NCBI RefSeq assembly: GCF_000429165.1
Contig: NZ_AUBI01000005.1
Location: 229,893 to 293,892, forward strand
Length of the DNA: 64,000 nucleotides
Reading direction: 5' to 3'
From: Acetobacter nitrogenifigens DSM 23921 = NBRC 105050
GTDB lineage: Bacteria; Pseudomonadota; Alphaproteobacteria; Acetobacterales; Acetobacteraceae
This document shows positions 54,677-62,565 of the stretch, one piece after another. Below the pieces are notes generated by a model, which searched no databases, had not been told where the DNA came from, and was given only the letters and a program-made list of their open reading frames with translations. The position numbers and the translations under genes are program-made. Positions within the stretch are counted from its first letter, which is position 1. Every line of letters begins with the position of its first letter.

Positions 54677-55909
54677 ATGACCGCTGAACAGACCACAGCC
54701 AGAAAACGACGCGTGCTGATTTCAGGCGCGAGCATCGCTGGACCGACGCTGGCGTTCTGGCTCGACCGCTACGGCTTCGACGTCACCGTCGTTGAACGCG
54801 CCCCCACCATCCGCACTGGCGGTTATCCAATTGACGTGCGCGGCACGGCGATTGACGTGATCGAACGGATGAATTTGCTGCCCCAGGTGCGTGCTGCGCA
54901 CGTCGAAAGTCGCATGATGACTTTTGTCGACGCTCAGGGCGGCATAATCGGCTCCGTCCCGATCTACGAAGCGATTGGCAGCGACGTTTCACGTGACGTC
55001 GAATTGCCGCGAGGCACTCTTGCCAGCCTGCTTTATGACGCCACCCTCGGCGGCGCGATCGATTATCGTTTCAATGAGTCCATAGAAACGCTGCGTGACG
55101 ATGGCGACGGAGTCGATATCCGTTTCACCAGCGGACGGCAGGAGCGATACGACATCGTCGTCGGAGCGGACGGGATGCACTCGCTCACCCGACGTCTGGT
55201 TTTTGGGCCGGAGGCGCAATTCACACGCTTTCTGGGCTTTTCCTTTAATATTTTTACTCTGCCGAATGACAGGGGACTATCCCACGGCGGCGTGTTTCAC
55301 GCCGAACCCGGCAAAGTCGCAGGCCTGTTCGCCGTGAAGGAAAGCGATCAGCTGTTCGCCTTTCTTACATTTGTTGCAGACGACGCGTCGATCTCCGGCA
55401 ACCGGGATCCGCAAGAGCAGATCAGACGAACGCGGGCGGCGTTTGCGGGCATGGGATGGGAGCTTCCACGCCTGCTCGATGCCATGGAAGAAGCCGACGA
55501 CTTATATTTCGACACGGTGAGCCAGATTAAGATGCCCGCGTGGTCGAGCGGCCGCGTGGCGTTGCTCGGCGACGCTGCCTACGCTCCGTCGTTTCGTTCA
55601 GGTCAGGGAACAAGTCTGGCGCTTGTGGGCGCGTATGTGCTGGCGGGCGAACTGGCCACGCATGACGATCCGACAGACGCCTTCAACACTTATGACCGCC
55701 TTATGCGGCCCTTCGTAGAAGCGAATCAGGCACTGGCGACTGACGGGCATGGCGAATTCTTCCTGCCCCGCACCCAGCAGGATATCGAGGCGCGCGACCG
55801 GATGCTTGCCGAAATTGCCAAAAACGGAATGGCAAATCTGCGCGGCGGGGGACGGCCGGAGGCGCATGCCGCGTTGCAACTGCCGGATTATCCGCTGCAA
55901 CCTTTATGA
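54677..55909 (+). CDS. FAD-dependent monooxygenase (PHBH/TetX-like fold)
   Basis: A protein of 410 residues of the group A flavin monooxygenases. The dinucleotide fold is VLISGASIAGPTLAFWLDRY, with VTVVERAPTIRTGGYPIDVR after it. The DG motif is VVGADGMHSLTRRLVFG, and the GD motif is VALLGDAAYAPSFRSGQGTS. Such enzymes hydroxylate aromatic or polyketide compounds using NAD(P)H and oxygen; relatives include drug-inactivating enzymes. The divergent TetR gene suggests induction by its substrate, possibly a xenobiotic. The substrate is unknown. Confidence 0.88.
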   Translation: MTAEQTTARKRRVLISGASIAGPTLAFWLDRYGFDVTVVERAPTIRTGGYPIDVRGTAIDVIERMNLLPQVRAAHVESRMMTFVDAQGGIIGSVPIYEAIGSDVSRDVELPRGTLASLLYDATLGGAIDYRFNESIETLRDDGDGVDIRFTSGRQERYDIVVGADGMHSLTRRLVFGPEAQFTRFLGFSFNIFTLPNDRGLSHGGVFHAEPGKVAGLFAVKESDQLFAFLTFVADDASISGNRDPQEQIRRTRAAFAGMGWELPRLLDAMEEADDLYFDTVSQIKMPAWSSGRVALLGDAAYAPSFRSGQGTSLALVGAYVLAGELATHDDPTDAFNTYDRLMRPFVEANQALATDGHGEFFLPRTQQDIEARDRMLAEIAKNGMANLRGGGRPEAHAALQLPDYPLQPL

Positions 55910-56006
55910 ACGCATATCTCGACGGACTTCGCTCTCGGTCCCCGCAGAGCCATTTCGGGCTTTTCTCCGGGTTGTACGGTAAGGGGATGTTCTTCCCTCC
56001 TGACGC

Positions 56007-56028
56007 CTCCGCCTGGGCGGAGTTTTTC
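56007..56028 (+). terminator. Intrinsic terminator downstream of the FAD monooxygenase
   Basis: CTCCGC-CTGG-GCGGAG is followed by TTTTTC. It lies about 100 bases after the monooxygenase stop codon and upstream of the converging thioesterase gene. Confidence 0.8.
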
Positions 56029-56192
56029 AACGAGAGGTCGGCGTAGAAACACTCTTGTTCTTTGTTTCTACAGACACTTCCCGTTCCAATAAGTCCATTT
56101 GGACGGAGTGTGCCCATGCCGCCGAGCTGGCGTCACGCGCATGACCAGAAACTCAGCCGCGGCCTCGCCAAAACCTCGGACTTCTGAATGTT

Positions 56193-56603
56193 TTACTCCG
56201 CGCCGGCGCTTTCATCCTGAACCACCGGCGTCGGACGGTTATTCTCGTCAAGAGCCACAAATACGAACCGCCCGCGCGTGACCATCTGGGTCTCAGGCGT
56301 GTGCCGCAGGCGGCGCCACGCCTCAACATCAACCGTGATCGACGTGCGCCCTACCCTCTCGATCTTGGTATAGACTGAAAGTTCATCCCCCACAGTCATG
56401 GGCGCCAGAAAGGACACCTTGTCGATCGCGACTGTGGCGCACTTCACCTGAGCAAGCCCGGAAGCCGCCGTGCTGGCCGCGAGATCCATCTGCGACATGA
56501 CCCAGCCGCCAAACACGTCGCCAGCGGCGTTCGTGTTGCTCGGCATGGCGATCACACGAATGGTCAGCTCGCCGGTCGCTTCCTTGGCTTCGTTATGTAG
56601 CAT
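56193..56603 (-). CDS. Acyl-CoA thioesterase (YciA-like hotdog fold)
   Basis: A protein of 136 residues. The core is the hotdog thioesterase domain: LTIRVIAMPSNTNAAGDVFG then GWVMSQMDLAAS (catalytic aspartate/asparagine region) and FLAPMTVGDELSVYTKIER. The family hydrolyses acyl-CoA to free fatty acid and CoA; YciA-type members have broad chain-length range. The start is the ATG at 56603; a TTG sits just before it. It appears to be monocistronic, about 100 bases after hisI on the minus strand. Confidence 0.9.
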   Translation of the reverse strand: MLHNEAKEATGELTIRVIAMPSNTNAAGDVFGGWVMSQMDLAASTAASGLAQVKCATVAIDKVSFLAPMTVGDELSVYTKIERVGRTSITVDVEAWRRLRHTPETQMVTRGRFVFVALDENNRPTPVVQDESAGAE

Positions 56604-56708
56604 CAAATCATCGTCCCAAACTGCTCAAACCGATTGATCCGACCATCGCCCAAAGCGCCGACGCCAACAAATCACATGCTGGGCGCCACGCTCCGTTAGC
56701 GAGCCCCT

Positions 56709-57140
56709 TCAGTGCCCGGACGCGCCGTATAACTGCTCCGGAGAGACTTCCGGTTCCGAGATAATTTTCAGGCCGTTTTCATCGAATGAGCGAAAAAAGC
56801 AGGACCGGCGCCCGGTATGACAAGCCACGCCAGACTGATCGACCAGCAGCAGCACCGCGTCTCCGTCACAGTCCAGACGCGCTTCGACCAGACGCTGGAC
56901 CTGCCCGGAGGTCTCTCCTTTTCGCCACAATTTCTTTCGGCTGCGCGAGTAGTAGCAGACCTGGCCTGTCGCCAGCGTCTCCCTCAGCGCCTCCCGATTG
57001 AGCCACGCGACCATCAGGATCTCGCCTGTGTCCGCCTGCTGCGCGATGCCGCAGATCAGACCCGACTCATCGAACGCCACAGACTCCAGCGCCTTTTCGA
57101 TCGCCTCAGGAGGCAACCCCTCCATCCCCTGCGTCGTCAT
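56709..57140 (-). CDS. hisI: Phosphoribosyl-AMP cyclohydrolase
   Basis: The third step of histidine synthesis, opening the adenine ring of phosphoribosyl-AMP. It has 143 residues and only the cyclohydrolase domain, without the HisE fusion. Conserved parts are TGEILMVAWLNREALRET, CYYSRSRKKLWRKGETSG (substrate loop) and the metal-binding CDGDAVLLLVDQSGVACHTG, followed by RRSCFFR. The ATG overlaps the ygfZ stop codon by 4 bases (ATGA). Other his genes are not nearby. Confidence 0.95.
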   Translation of the reverse strand: MTTQGMEGLPPEAIEKALESVAFDESGLICGIAQQADTGEILMVAWLNREALRETLATGQVCYYSRSRKKLWRKGETSGQVQRLVEARLDCDGDAVLLLVDQSGVACHTGRRSCFFRSFDENGLKIISEPEVSPEQLYGASGH

Positions 57141-58027
57141 GATCCCGCTTCGTCTCCCTTCGCCGCTTCCGGCTCCTGTCCCGCTCTCAGAGCCTCACGC
57201 AGCCATTCGGGCGCGCGCGCAGTAATCGTATGCCCCTCGACCGTCATCGGCGTCTCGCCAGATGCGAGAACGGCGGCGGGGCGCAGCATGGCCAGTCCAC
57301 AATGGTCGCGGCTTGAGCGAACCTGCCCGACCTCCACGCTCCCCGCCATCACCGGCGCGCCGGGCGTCAGCGACGGCACGACCGACGCGAAAGGAACCAG
57401 TCGGCGTTTCACCAGACCGCGATAACGTGTCCGCGCCGTCAACTCCTGCCCCATGTAACAGCCCTTGGTCCACGATACGCCGTTCAGCAGATCGAAATTG
57501 GCCTCAAGCAACAGCGTCTTGTCCGCCTCGCAATCGCGCGGACCATCAGGCAGACCCAGCGTCAGGCGATGGAGATCGTATGCAGCGGCGTCCGCACTGG
57601 CCTGTTGCGCCACGTCGGGCAGGAGCAGCCTCCACCCCGCGTCCGGCAGACGCGGATCGGCGAAGACGATGGCGTTTTCGACCGTCGCTGCGTCAGGGAG
57701 TGCGCCCCAGGCAGCGTGCACCGCAAAATTGGCCGGAACCAGCGCCACGTCGGAGCGCAGGCGAAACCGCTTGAGCGTCGCGATCACCATCTCCACCTGA
57801 GACGCCGGGCAGTCCAGCAGAAGCTGTTCCCCATCGGGGTCGGCAACCATGAAGAAATCGGCTTTCCACCGGCCCTGCGGGGTCAGCAGCGCCGCCCACA
57901 CGGCTTGCCCGTCACGAGCCTCGGCCACGTCGTTGGAGACCAGCCCCTGCAGGAACTTGACCCGATCCGCGCCGCTCACCGCGATGACGGCCCGATCGGG
58001 TAGATGCGCGAAATAGGACATCGACAT
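57137..58027 (-). CDS. ygfZ: Folate-binding iron-sulfur cluster repair protein YgfZ
   Basis: A protein of 296 residues of the GcvT/YgfZ family. YgfZ uses tetrahydrofolate in the maturation or repair of certain Fe-S enzymes, including MiaB-type radical SAM proteins. The diagnostic K-G-C-x-x-G-Q-E motif is WTKGCYMGQELTARTRYRG; the N-terminus VIAVSGADRVKFLQGLVSND and LTPQGRWKADFFMV are typical too. The start is 58027 (MSMSYF); the ATG at 58021 is also possible. It overlaps hisI and lies downstream of rlmN, which itself is a radical SAM enzyme with an Fe-S cluster. Confidence 0.93.
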   Translation of the reverse strand: MSMSYFAHLPDRAVIAVSGADRVKFLQGLVSNDVAEARDGQAVWAALLTPQGRWKADFFMVADPDGEQLLLDCPASQVEMVIATLKRFRLRSDVALVPANFAVHAAWGALPDAATVENAIVFADPRLPDAGWRLLLPDVAQQASADAAAYDLHRLTLGLPDGPRDCEADKTLLLEANFDLLNGVSWTKGCYMGQELTARTRYRGLVKRRLVPFASVVPSLTPGAPVMAGSVEVGQVRSSRDHCGLAMLRPAAVLASGETPMTVEGHTITARAPEWLREALRAGQEPEAAKGDEAGS

Positions 58028-58110
58028 TGCTCCTCGCCCAAGGACGGAATCCGAAGGCGGGCAATCTAGAGCATGGCCGGTCTCGAAGGAAAGCTGGCGA
58101 CGGCTTCGTC

Positions 58111-59337
58111 TTATTCCGCCGACACAGGGGCCGAGGCGCGACGACGCTCGCTCTCTGTCTTGAGCTGCCCGCATGCGGCCAGGATGTCGCGGCCGCGCGG
58201 CGTGCGGATCGGCGATGCGAAGCCCGCGTCCATCACGATCTGCGCGAATTTCGCCTGCTGCTCGCGCGTGGAGGGCTTGTAGTCGCTGCCGGGCCATGGG
58301 TTGAACGGGATCAGGTTCACCTTCGCGGGCAGCCCGCCGATCAGACGCACCAGTTCGCGGGCGTCGGCCTCGCTGTCGTTGATGCCGCGCAGCATGATGT
58401 ATTCGAAGGTGATGCGCCGCGCGTTGCTGGCCGACGGATAGCGGCGGCAGGCCGCCAGAACCTCAGCGATCGGATATTTGCGGTTCAGCGGCACGATCTG
58501 GTCGCGCAGATCATCGCGCACGGCATGCAGCGACACGGCGAGGTTGATCCCGAGCTCCTCGCCGCACCGATCCATCAGCGGCACGACGCCGGAGGTCGAC
58601 AACGTGATGCGACGGCGAGACAGGGCGATACCCTCCCCGTCCATCACGATGCGCATCGCCTTGGCGACGTTCTCGTAATTATACAAAGGCTCGCCCATGC
58701 CCATCAGGACGATGGTGGACAGCAGGCGGGGCGTCTCGCCCTTTGGACTCGGCCACTCGTTGTAGGAATCACGGGCCGCCATGAACTGCCCCACGATCTC
58801 GGCGGCGCCGAGATTGCGGACCAGCTTCTGCGTGCCGGTATGACAGAACGTGCAGGACAGCGTGCAGCCAACCTGCGAGGAGATGCACACGGCGCCGCGG
58901 TCCTCCCGCCGGTCGGGGATATAAACCGTCTCGGCCTCTTGCCCGTCGCGGAAACGGAAGAGAAATTTCCGGGTCTCGTCCGTCGAGGTCTGCACGGTCG
59001 CCGCTGCCGGTCGCCCGACGATGAACCGCTCCGCCAGCTTTTGCTGCAACGGCTTGGCGATGGAACTCATCTTCGTGAAGTCGGTCACGCCCTGATGGTA
59101 GATCCAGTGCCAGAGCTGTTTGGTGCGGAATGGCTTCTCGCCGATTTCCGCGAGTTCCGCCGTAATTTCCTCGCGCGACATGCCCACGAGATCGCGCCGT
59201 CCGTCCGCAAGCTGCGCGGGCGGCGGAGAGAACAGCGCCGCCTTGGCGAGAATCCGCGCGCGATCCGCTGCATCCAGATCCGCAGGCGCGGAGTCAGACG
59301 GCTGATGGGAAACGACGGGGGATTCGTGCAGCGACAT
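58111..59337 (-). CDS. rlmN: Dual-specificity RNA methyltransferase RlmN
   Basis: A radical SAM enzyme of 408 residues that methylates C2 of adenosine 2503 in 23S rRNA and of adenosine 37 in tRNA. The cluster cysteines are in [20 protein letters not shown] (CxxxCxxC). Other parts are [71 protein letters not shown] and [11 protein letters not shown]. The start at 59337 (MSLHESPVV) is preferred over 59403. It bounds the AT-rich islet on its left. Confidence 0.96.
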   Translation of the reverse strand: MSLHESPVVSHQPSDSAPADLDAADRARILAKAALFSPPPAQLADGRRDLVGMSREEITAELAEIGEKPFRTKQLWHWIYHQGVTDFTKMSSIAKPLQQKLAERFIVGRPAAATVQTSTDETRKFLFRFRDGQEAETVYIPDRREDRGAVCISSQVGCTLSCTFCHTGTQKLVRNLGAAEIVGQFMAARDSYNEWPSPKGETPRLLSTIVLMGMGEPLYNYENVAKAMRIVMDGEGIALSRRRITLSTSGVVPLMDRCGEELGINLAVSLHAVRDDLRDQIVPLNRKYPIAEVLAACRRYPSASNARRITFEYIMLRGINDSEADARELVRLIGGLPAKVNLIPFNPWPGSDYKPSTREQQAKFAQIVMDAGFASPIRTPRGRDILAACGQLKTESERRRASAPVSAE

Positions 59338-59561
59338 GAGTGTTTGGGTCCGACGGCATTGGGCTGAAGGGGAGCTCTGTAGGTTCGGGCGAGCAGTTAC
59401 CACGGACGGAGCGGGATTAGGAGAAAAATCGAAGGGTAGTAACGCCGCCTCGATGACCGAACGGCAGGAGATCTACAACCCTTGATTAGCTTTACGCAGT
59501 ACAGATTAACGCACAAACGCGTTCAAATCAAAAGGTGAGCGATTTAAAATATTTCGTATCT

Positions 59562-60266
59562 TTATAGACTAATATTTAAATAAATATTTTCAGGCATAGC
59601 GACCCAAAACTCACGCAACGAGACAGAAAAGGCGTAAAACTGTTCATCAGACACGCTCAGAGATTGAAAGTCGTAGTAAAAATTCTCTAAATTTCTTTGA
59701 TGTGATTTTTCTATCCCCAAATATTCTCCATATTTCATGGCAAGCATGTCAAGACTACGTCCCTCGCCGTGTTTGTAAACATTCACGACCAATTGCAACG
59801 CTTCAATAGAAGAATAAAAAGACAAAGTCTTCACCGGCCACCCGCACGAATCAAATACATCAAAAATGTCATCGATGGGCAGTTTCCAGATTTTGTTCTT
59901 GATCTCTCCTTGATCACACCACTGACTCAACTCGCGTGCCATATGATGGCGCAGTGTCTTGTCCCCTTGATGAAACAATCCGGCTAATCCGCCCAGTAAC
60001 ACTTGGTGCCGTAATTCCGAAAGCGCCTCATAACGCGATATACCTGCTTCATATGCTACTTCAGCACACTCACTCTGATCGCCCTCTCCGTAGGACAATG
60101 TCCTCCCTAACCTTTCAAAGGTATTTTGAGCGACCTCATCTGCTTCAAATTCAAGATCGCTAAACTGGGAAAGTATTCTCGATTGCATTTGCTCGACATA
60201 AAAATCATGTGCAGCCAAGAAGCTTTTCCGCGCCTCGCCCCATAAATATAAATTGATTTTCTTCAA
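59562..60266 (-). CDS. Unrecognised low-GC gene in the islet
   Basis: A soluble protein of about 234 residues, mostly helical, with no signal peptide. I chose the TTG at 60266 so the protein begins KKINLYLWGEARKSFLAAHD; a GTG at 60278 and one at 60368 are in frame. Distinct segments are RYEALSELRHQVLLGGLAGL then FHQGDKTLRHHMARELSQW, and EALQLVVNVYKHGEGRSLDM followed by LAMKYGEYL. The 'VVNxYKHGEGxS' stretch recalls helical proteins with HEPN-like NxxKH positions, but I do not recognise the family. Base composition is clearly AT-richer than the flanking housekeeping genes, a sign of transfer. A role in defence or a toxin system is only a guess from context. Confidence 0.65.
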   Translation of the reverse strand: MKKINLYLWGEARKSFLAAHDFYVEQMQSRILSQFSDLEFEADEVAQNTFERLGRTLSYGEGDQSECAEVAYEAGISRYEALSELRHQVLLGGLAGLFHQGDKTLRHHMARELSQWCDQGEIKNKIWKLPIDDIFDVFDSCGWPVKTLSFYSSIEALQLVVNVYKHGEGRSLDMLAMKYGEYLGIEKSHQRNLENFYYDFQSLSVSDEQFYAFSVSLREFWVAMPENIYLNISL

Positions 60267-60482
60267 GACACCACCCACAATGATCAACGTCCTATCGATA
60301 GACACAAATATTTTTATTTTAAATATAGAATCAAAAAACGAAATAATATTACAGAGACAAACAAACACCTTAGCTCAAAAAAACCGTCTCCAACTGGCTT
60401 ACTCCGTCAATTATCCCTATGCACGCCGATCAGAAATTCGCGATTCACCTACGCTCCGGCAATCGGGCCGACACCTGACGAC
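60267..60482. other. AT-rich spacer in the islet
   Basis: The stretch 60290-60360 is very AT-rich (AAATA and TTTTT runs), probably the promoter of the unknown gene at 59562-60266. It separates that gene from the exported protein gene at 60483. Nothing coding is evident. Confidence 0.4.
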
Positions 60483-60938
60483 TCAGGTCCCCCCGTCCGC
60501 AACATACTTGGCCTTCTTGCCGATTGCCGCACAGGCGGCCTCCAGTCCGTGAGGGCACTGTTCATGCGCCTGATCGATAATTTTGGTCATAAGCGAACCA
60601 CCGCTTACGGAGCTTACATTACGGACGATGAACGGCAAAAACGCCTTATCTGCGGTAAGCTGGCTCTTCATCGCAGCAAAACCCGACCACTGATCGCCCA
60701 AAAGTTTCTCTGTGACGTCGGCGAACTGCTCACCCACCTCCCCCTCTTCGCAACCACGATAGGCGCGATACCATGCCAGGTAATCCGACCACGAAGCGAC
60801 CTTGAAAGAAGCGTCTTCCGCCGCCTGATAGGTCTTCGCCTTACATTTTGGTGGCGCGGCGGAGGCGTTTACGCCGCCAGCCAGCAAAAGCAGGCACGCT
60901 ACGCTATTGCGGATGTGTCTTGAGCCAGGCTGCGCCAC
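60483..60938 (-). CDS. Exported cysteine-bearing protein, candidate immunity protein
   Basis: A protein of 151 residues. It starts with GTG at 60938, within the last codons of the upstream transpeptidase-like gene (35-base overlap). A signal peptide (RHIRNSVACLLLLAGGVNAS) is followed by a mature helical protein with four cysteines (KCKAK, YRGCEEGEVG, EQCPHG, AACAAI), suggesting two periplasmic disulfides. Segments SWSDYLAWYRAYRGCEEGEV and LLGDQWSGFAAMKSQL resemble small periplasmic proteins I recall near L,D-transpeptidase-type toxins, but I cannot name the family. Periplasmic export and the overlapping gene order fit an immunity protein that blocks the upstream protein in the producer's periplasm. 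Confidence 0.7.
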   Translation of the reverse strand: MAQPGSRHIRNSVACLLLLAGGVNASAAPPKCKAKTYQAAEDASFKVASWSDYLAWYRAYRGCEEGEVGEQFADVTEKLLGDQWSGFAAMKSQLTADKAFLPFIVRNVSSVSGGSLMTKIIDQAHEQCPHGLEAACAAIGKKAKYVADGGT

Positions 60939-61356
60939 TTTGCGCCGTCTCCCGTGAGTTGGACTGAACCGTTATCGTGGTCAGAGGATCTGTTTTCGCG
61001 GTTTTTACGATGATCGCCATCGCATCGTCGCTCGTTCTGACACAACCCAACGTCGGATGGATAACGCCGGGATAGCGAGCCGCGTTCGCACGACCTGAAT
61101 GAACACCAACACCCTGATGCTTCGGATAATTAAACCTGAATATACCGTAGGAGCCATAAGGACCGTTGATGTTATCTCCCGGATGAGGGTGCGCTGACCT
61201 AGTGTCCAAAAACGAGTAAGTTCCGTTATGCAGATAATCTACGGTCGATAAATGACTGTCGGTGATGTTATGAGCCTGCCACGTCCCCAACTTGGCGCCT
61301 TTGCTGTCAGTGAGTGTGAGCAAATGTGTTGCTCCATTGTAGATGAGCGACGACAT
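60904..61356 (-). CDS. L,D-transpeptidase-like protein, candidate peptidoglycan-targeting effector
   Basis: A protein of 150 residues with no signal peptide. The C-terminal half carries GIFRFNYPKHQGVGVHSGRA (His86) and HPTLGCVRTSDDAM (His100, Cys105, Arg107), the H...(S/T)xGC(I/V)R pattern of YkuD/L,D-transpeptidase and DUF2778 domains; Cys105 would be the nucleophile. The N-terminus (LIYNGATHLLTLTDSKGAKL then GTWQA) matches the usual entry strands of small effectors of this kind. A housekeeping L,D-transpeptidase would need an export signal; its absence, with an overlapping exported partner, fits a protein delivered by a secretion machine such as T6SS. GAGGAAG lies before the ATG. Confidence 0.75.
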   Translation of the reverse strand: MSSLIYNGATHLLTLTDSKGAKLGTWQAHNITDSHLSTVDYLHNGTYSFLDTRSAHPHPGDNINGPYGSYGIFRFNYPKHQGVGVHSGRANAARYPGVIHPTLGCVRTSDDAMAIIVKTAKTDPLTTITVQSNSRETAQSGAAWLKTHPQ

Positions 61357-61377
61357 GAAACTTCCTCAAACACTCAG

Positions 61378-61797
61378 ATGGATTTTATTCTTAATAAAGA
61401 GACAAAATCTCTATGTCGAGGCAAACCACACGAGGTGCGCTGTCGTTCAGCCGTAACCCTATGGTCAGATTGTAATTCTCGACCTACCGTCCCCTTCCTC
61501 GCCCTTACCGTTATCGCTTGCAGCGCGGCGTCTCCGGCAGTGTGTCCTGCTCATGTGACGGACTCAGGCGGCGATCATCCTCTCTACAACGCATCCTTAT
61601 ACGATGGGCCGCCCGAACAGATGGTCGACCTGCCCCCCGTGTCCGGCGTAAACGTCGACAAATGGGATCTGGGTGGCGTCGACCCGTATCTGGTCTGTAA
61701 ATTTAAAGGAACGATAAAGGTCGTTACGATGCACGCCACAGGCGCAAAGACGTGCGAAGCCGGCAAAAAGCCGTTTCAGGCTTATTGCAAACCCTGA
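61378..61797 (+). CDS. STY0301-like exported protein, candidate second immunity protein
   Basis: A frame of 139 residues from 61378, or 120 from a GTG at 61435. The start is unsure because no good ribosome-binding site is seen. A hydrophobic stretch FLALTVIACSAASPAVCPA probably is the signal region. The mature part holds LYNASLYDGPPEQMVDLPPV, NVDKWDLGGVDPYLVCKFKG and KTCEAGKKPFQAYC, which match the 'YDGPP...W.L.....LVC.Y.GT...C' layout of STY0301-type periplasmic proteins. It is divergent from the transpeptidase-like gene, with only about 21 bases between them. The long N-terminus before the hydrophobic part could mean a sequence error or degraded start. Confidence 0.6.
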   Translation: MDFILNKETKSLCRGKPHEVRCRSAVTLWSDCNSRPTVPFLALTVIACSAASPAVCPAHVTDSGGDHPLYNASLYDGPPEQMVDLPPVSGVNVDKWDLGGVDPYLVCKFKGTIKVVTMHATGAKTCEAGKKPFQAYCKP

Positions 61798-61821
61798 CGC
61801 CGTTTCTAACGGGTTTCCGCT

Positions 61822-62562
61822 TTACCCAACCCGACGCGCGCCAATCAGAAACTCCCGGTTCCCTTCCGGCCCGGTGATCGGGCTGGCCTCGACGCCCAGC
61901 ACTTCCCAACCCGGAAGATCGCGCCACCATGTGGAAATCATCTCGCACACCTGCTCATGCACAGCGGCGTCGCGGACCACGCCCTTGGCGCCGACATGCT
62001 CCCGCCCGGCCTCGAACTGCGGCTTGATCAGGGCAACGGCCCAGGCGTCGGGCGTCGTCAGGGCGAGCGCCGCCGGAAGGACTGTGCGCAGACCGATGAA
62101 GCTTGCGTCGCACACCACGACGCCAGCAGGTTCCGGGATCAGCGTCGCATCCAGTGCGCGGGCGTTCTGCTTTTCCATAACCACGACGCGGGGATCTGAC
62201 CGCAGTTTCCACGCAAGCTGTCCGTGGCCGACATCGACGGCGTAAACGCGTTCGGCGCCGTTGGTCAGCAGCACGTCGGAGAAACCGCCGGTCGACGCGC
62301 CGACGTCGATGCAGACGCGCCCTTGCGGCGAAAGTCCGAAGAACGGCAGCGCATGAGAGAGTTTCAGCCCCCCGCGCGACACCCACGGATGATCCTGCCC
62401 CTTGAGCGCCAGCGGCGCATCTTCGGGCAGCATGTCGCCCGCCTTCGCCACACGCCTGTCGCCTGTGTAGGCCAGCCCTGCGAGGATCAGCGCCTGCGCG
62501 CGGGCGCGGCTTTCGACCAGCCCCCGGTCAACGAGAAGCTGGTCGGCGCGACGTTTCGCCAC
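61822..62562 (-). CDS. tlyA: TlyA family rRNA 2'-O-methyltransferase
   Basis: A protein of 246 residues. An N-terminal S4 RNA-binding domain (KRRADQLLVDRGLVESRARA) is followed by an FtsJ-type Rossmann methyltransferase: VCIDVGASTGGFSDVLLTNG (SAM site), VYAVDVGHGQLAWKL, VVVCDASFIGLRTVLPAAL and VALIKPQFEAGREHVG. Lysine/aspartate/lysine/glutamate residues of the catalytic tetrad are in place. TlyA methylates ribose in 16S and 23S rRNA. The start is GTG at 62562, only 3 bases past the dxs stop codon. It bounds the islet on its right. Confidence 0.92.
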   Translation of the reverse strand: MAKRRADQLLVDRGLVESRARAQALILAGLAYTGDRRVAKAGDMLPEDAPLALKGQDHPWVSRGGLKLSHALPFFGLSPQGRVCIDVGASTGGFSDVLLTNGAERVYAVDVGHGQLAWKLRSDPRVVVMEKQNARALDATLIPEPAGVVVCDASFIGLRTVLPAALALTTPDAWAVALIKPQFEAGREHVGAKGVVRDAAVHEQVCEMISTWWRDLPGWEVLGVEASPITGPEGNREFLIGARRVG

Positions 62563-62565
62563 AGA

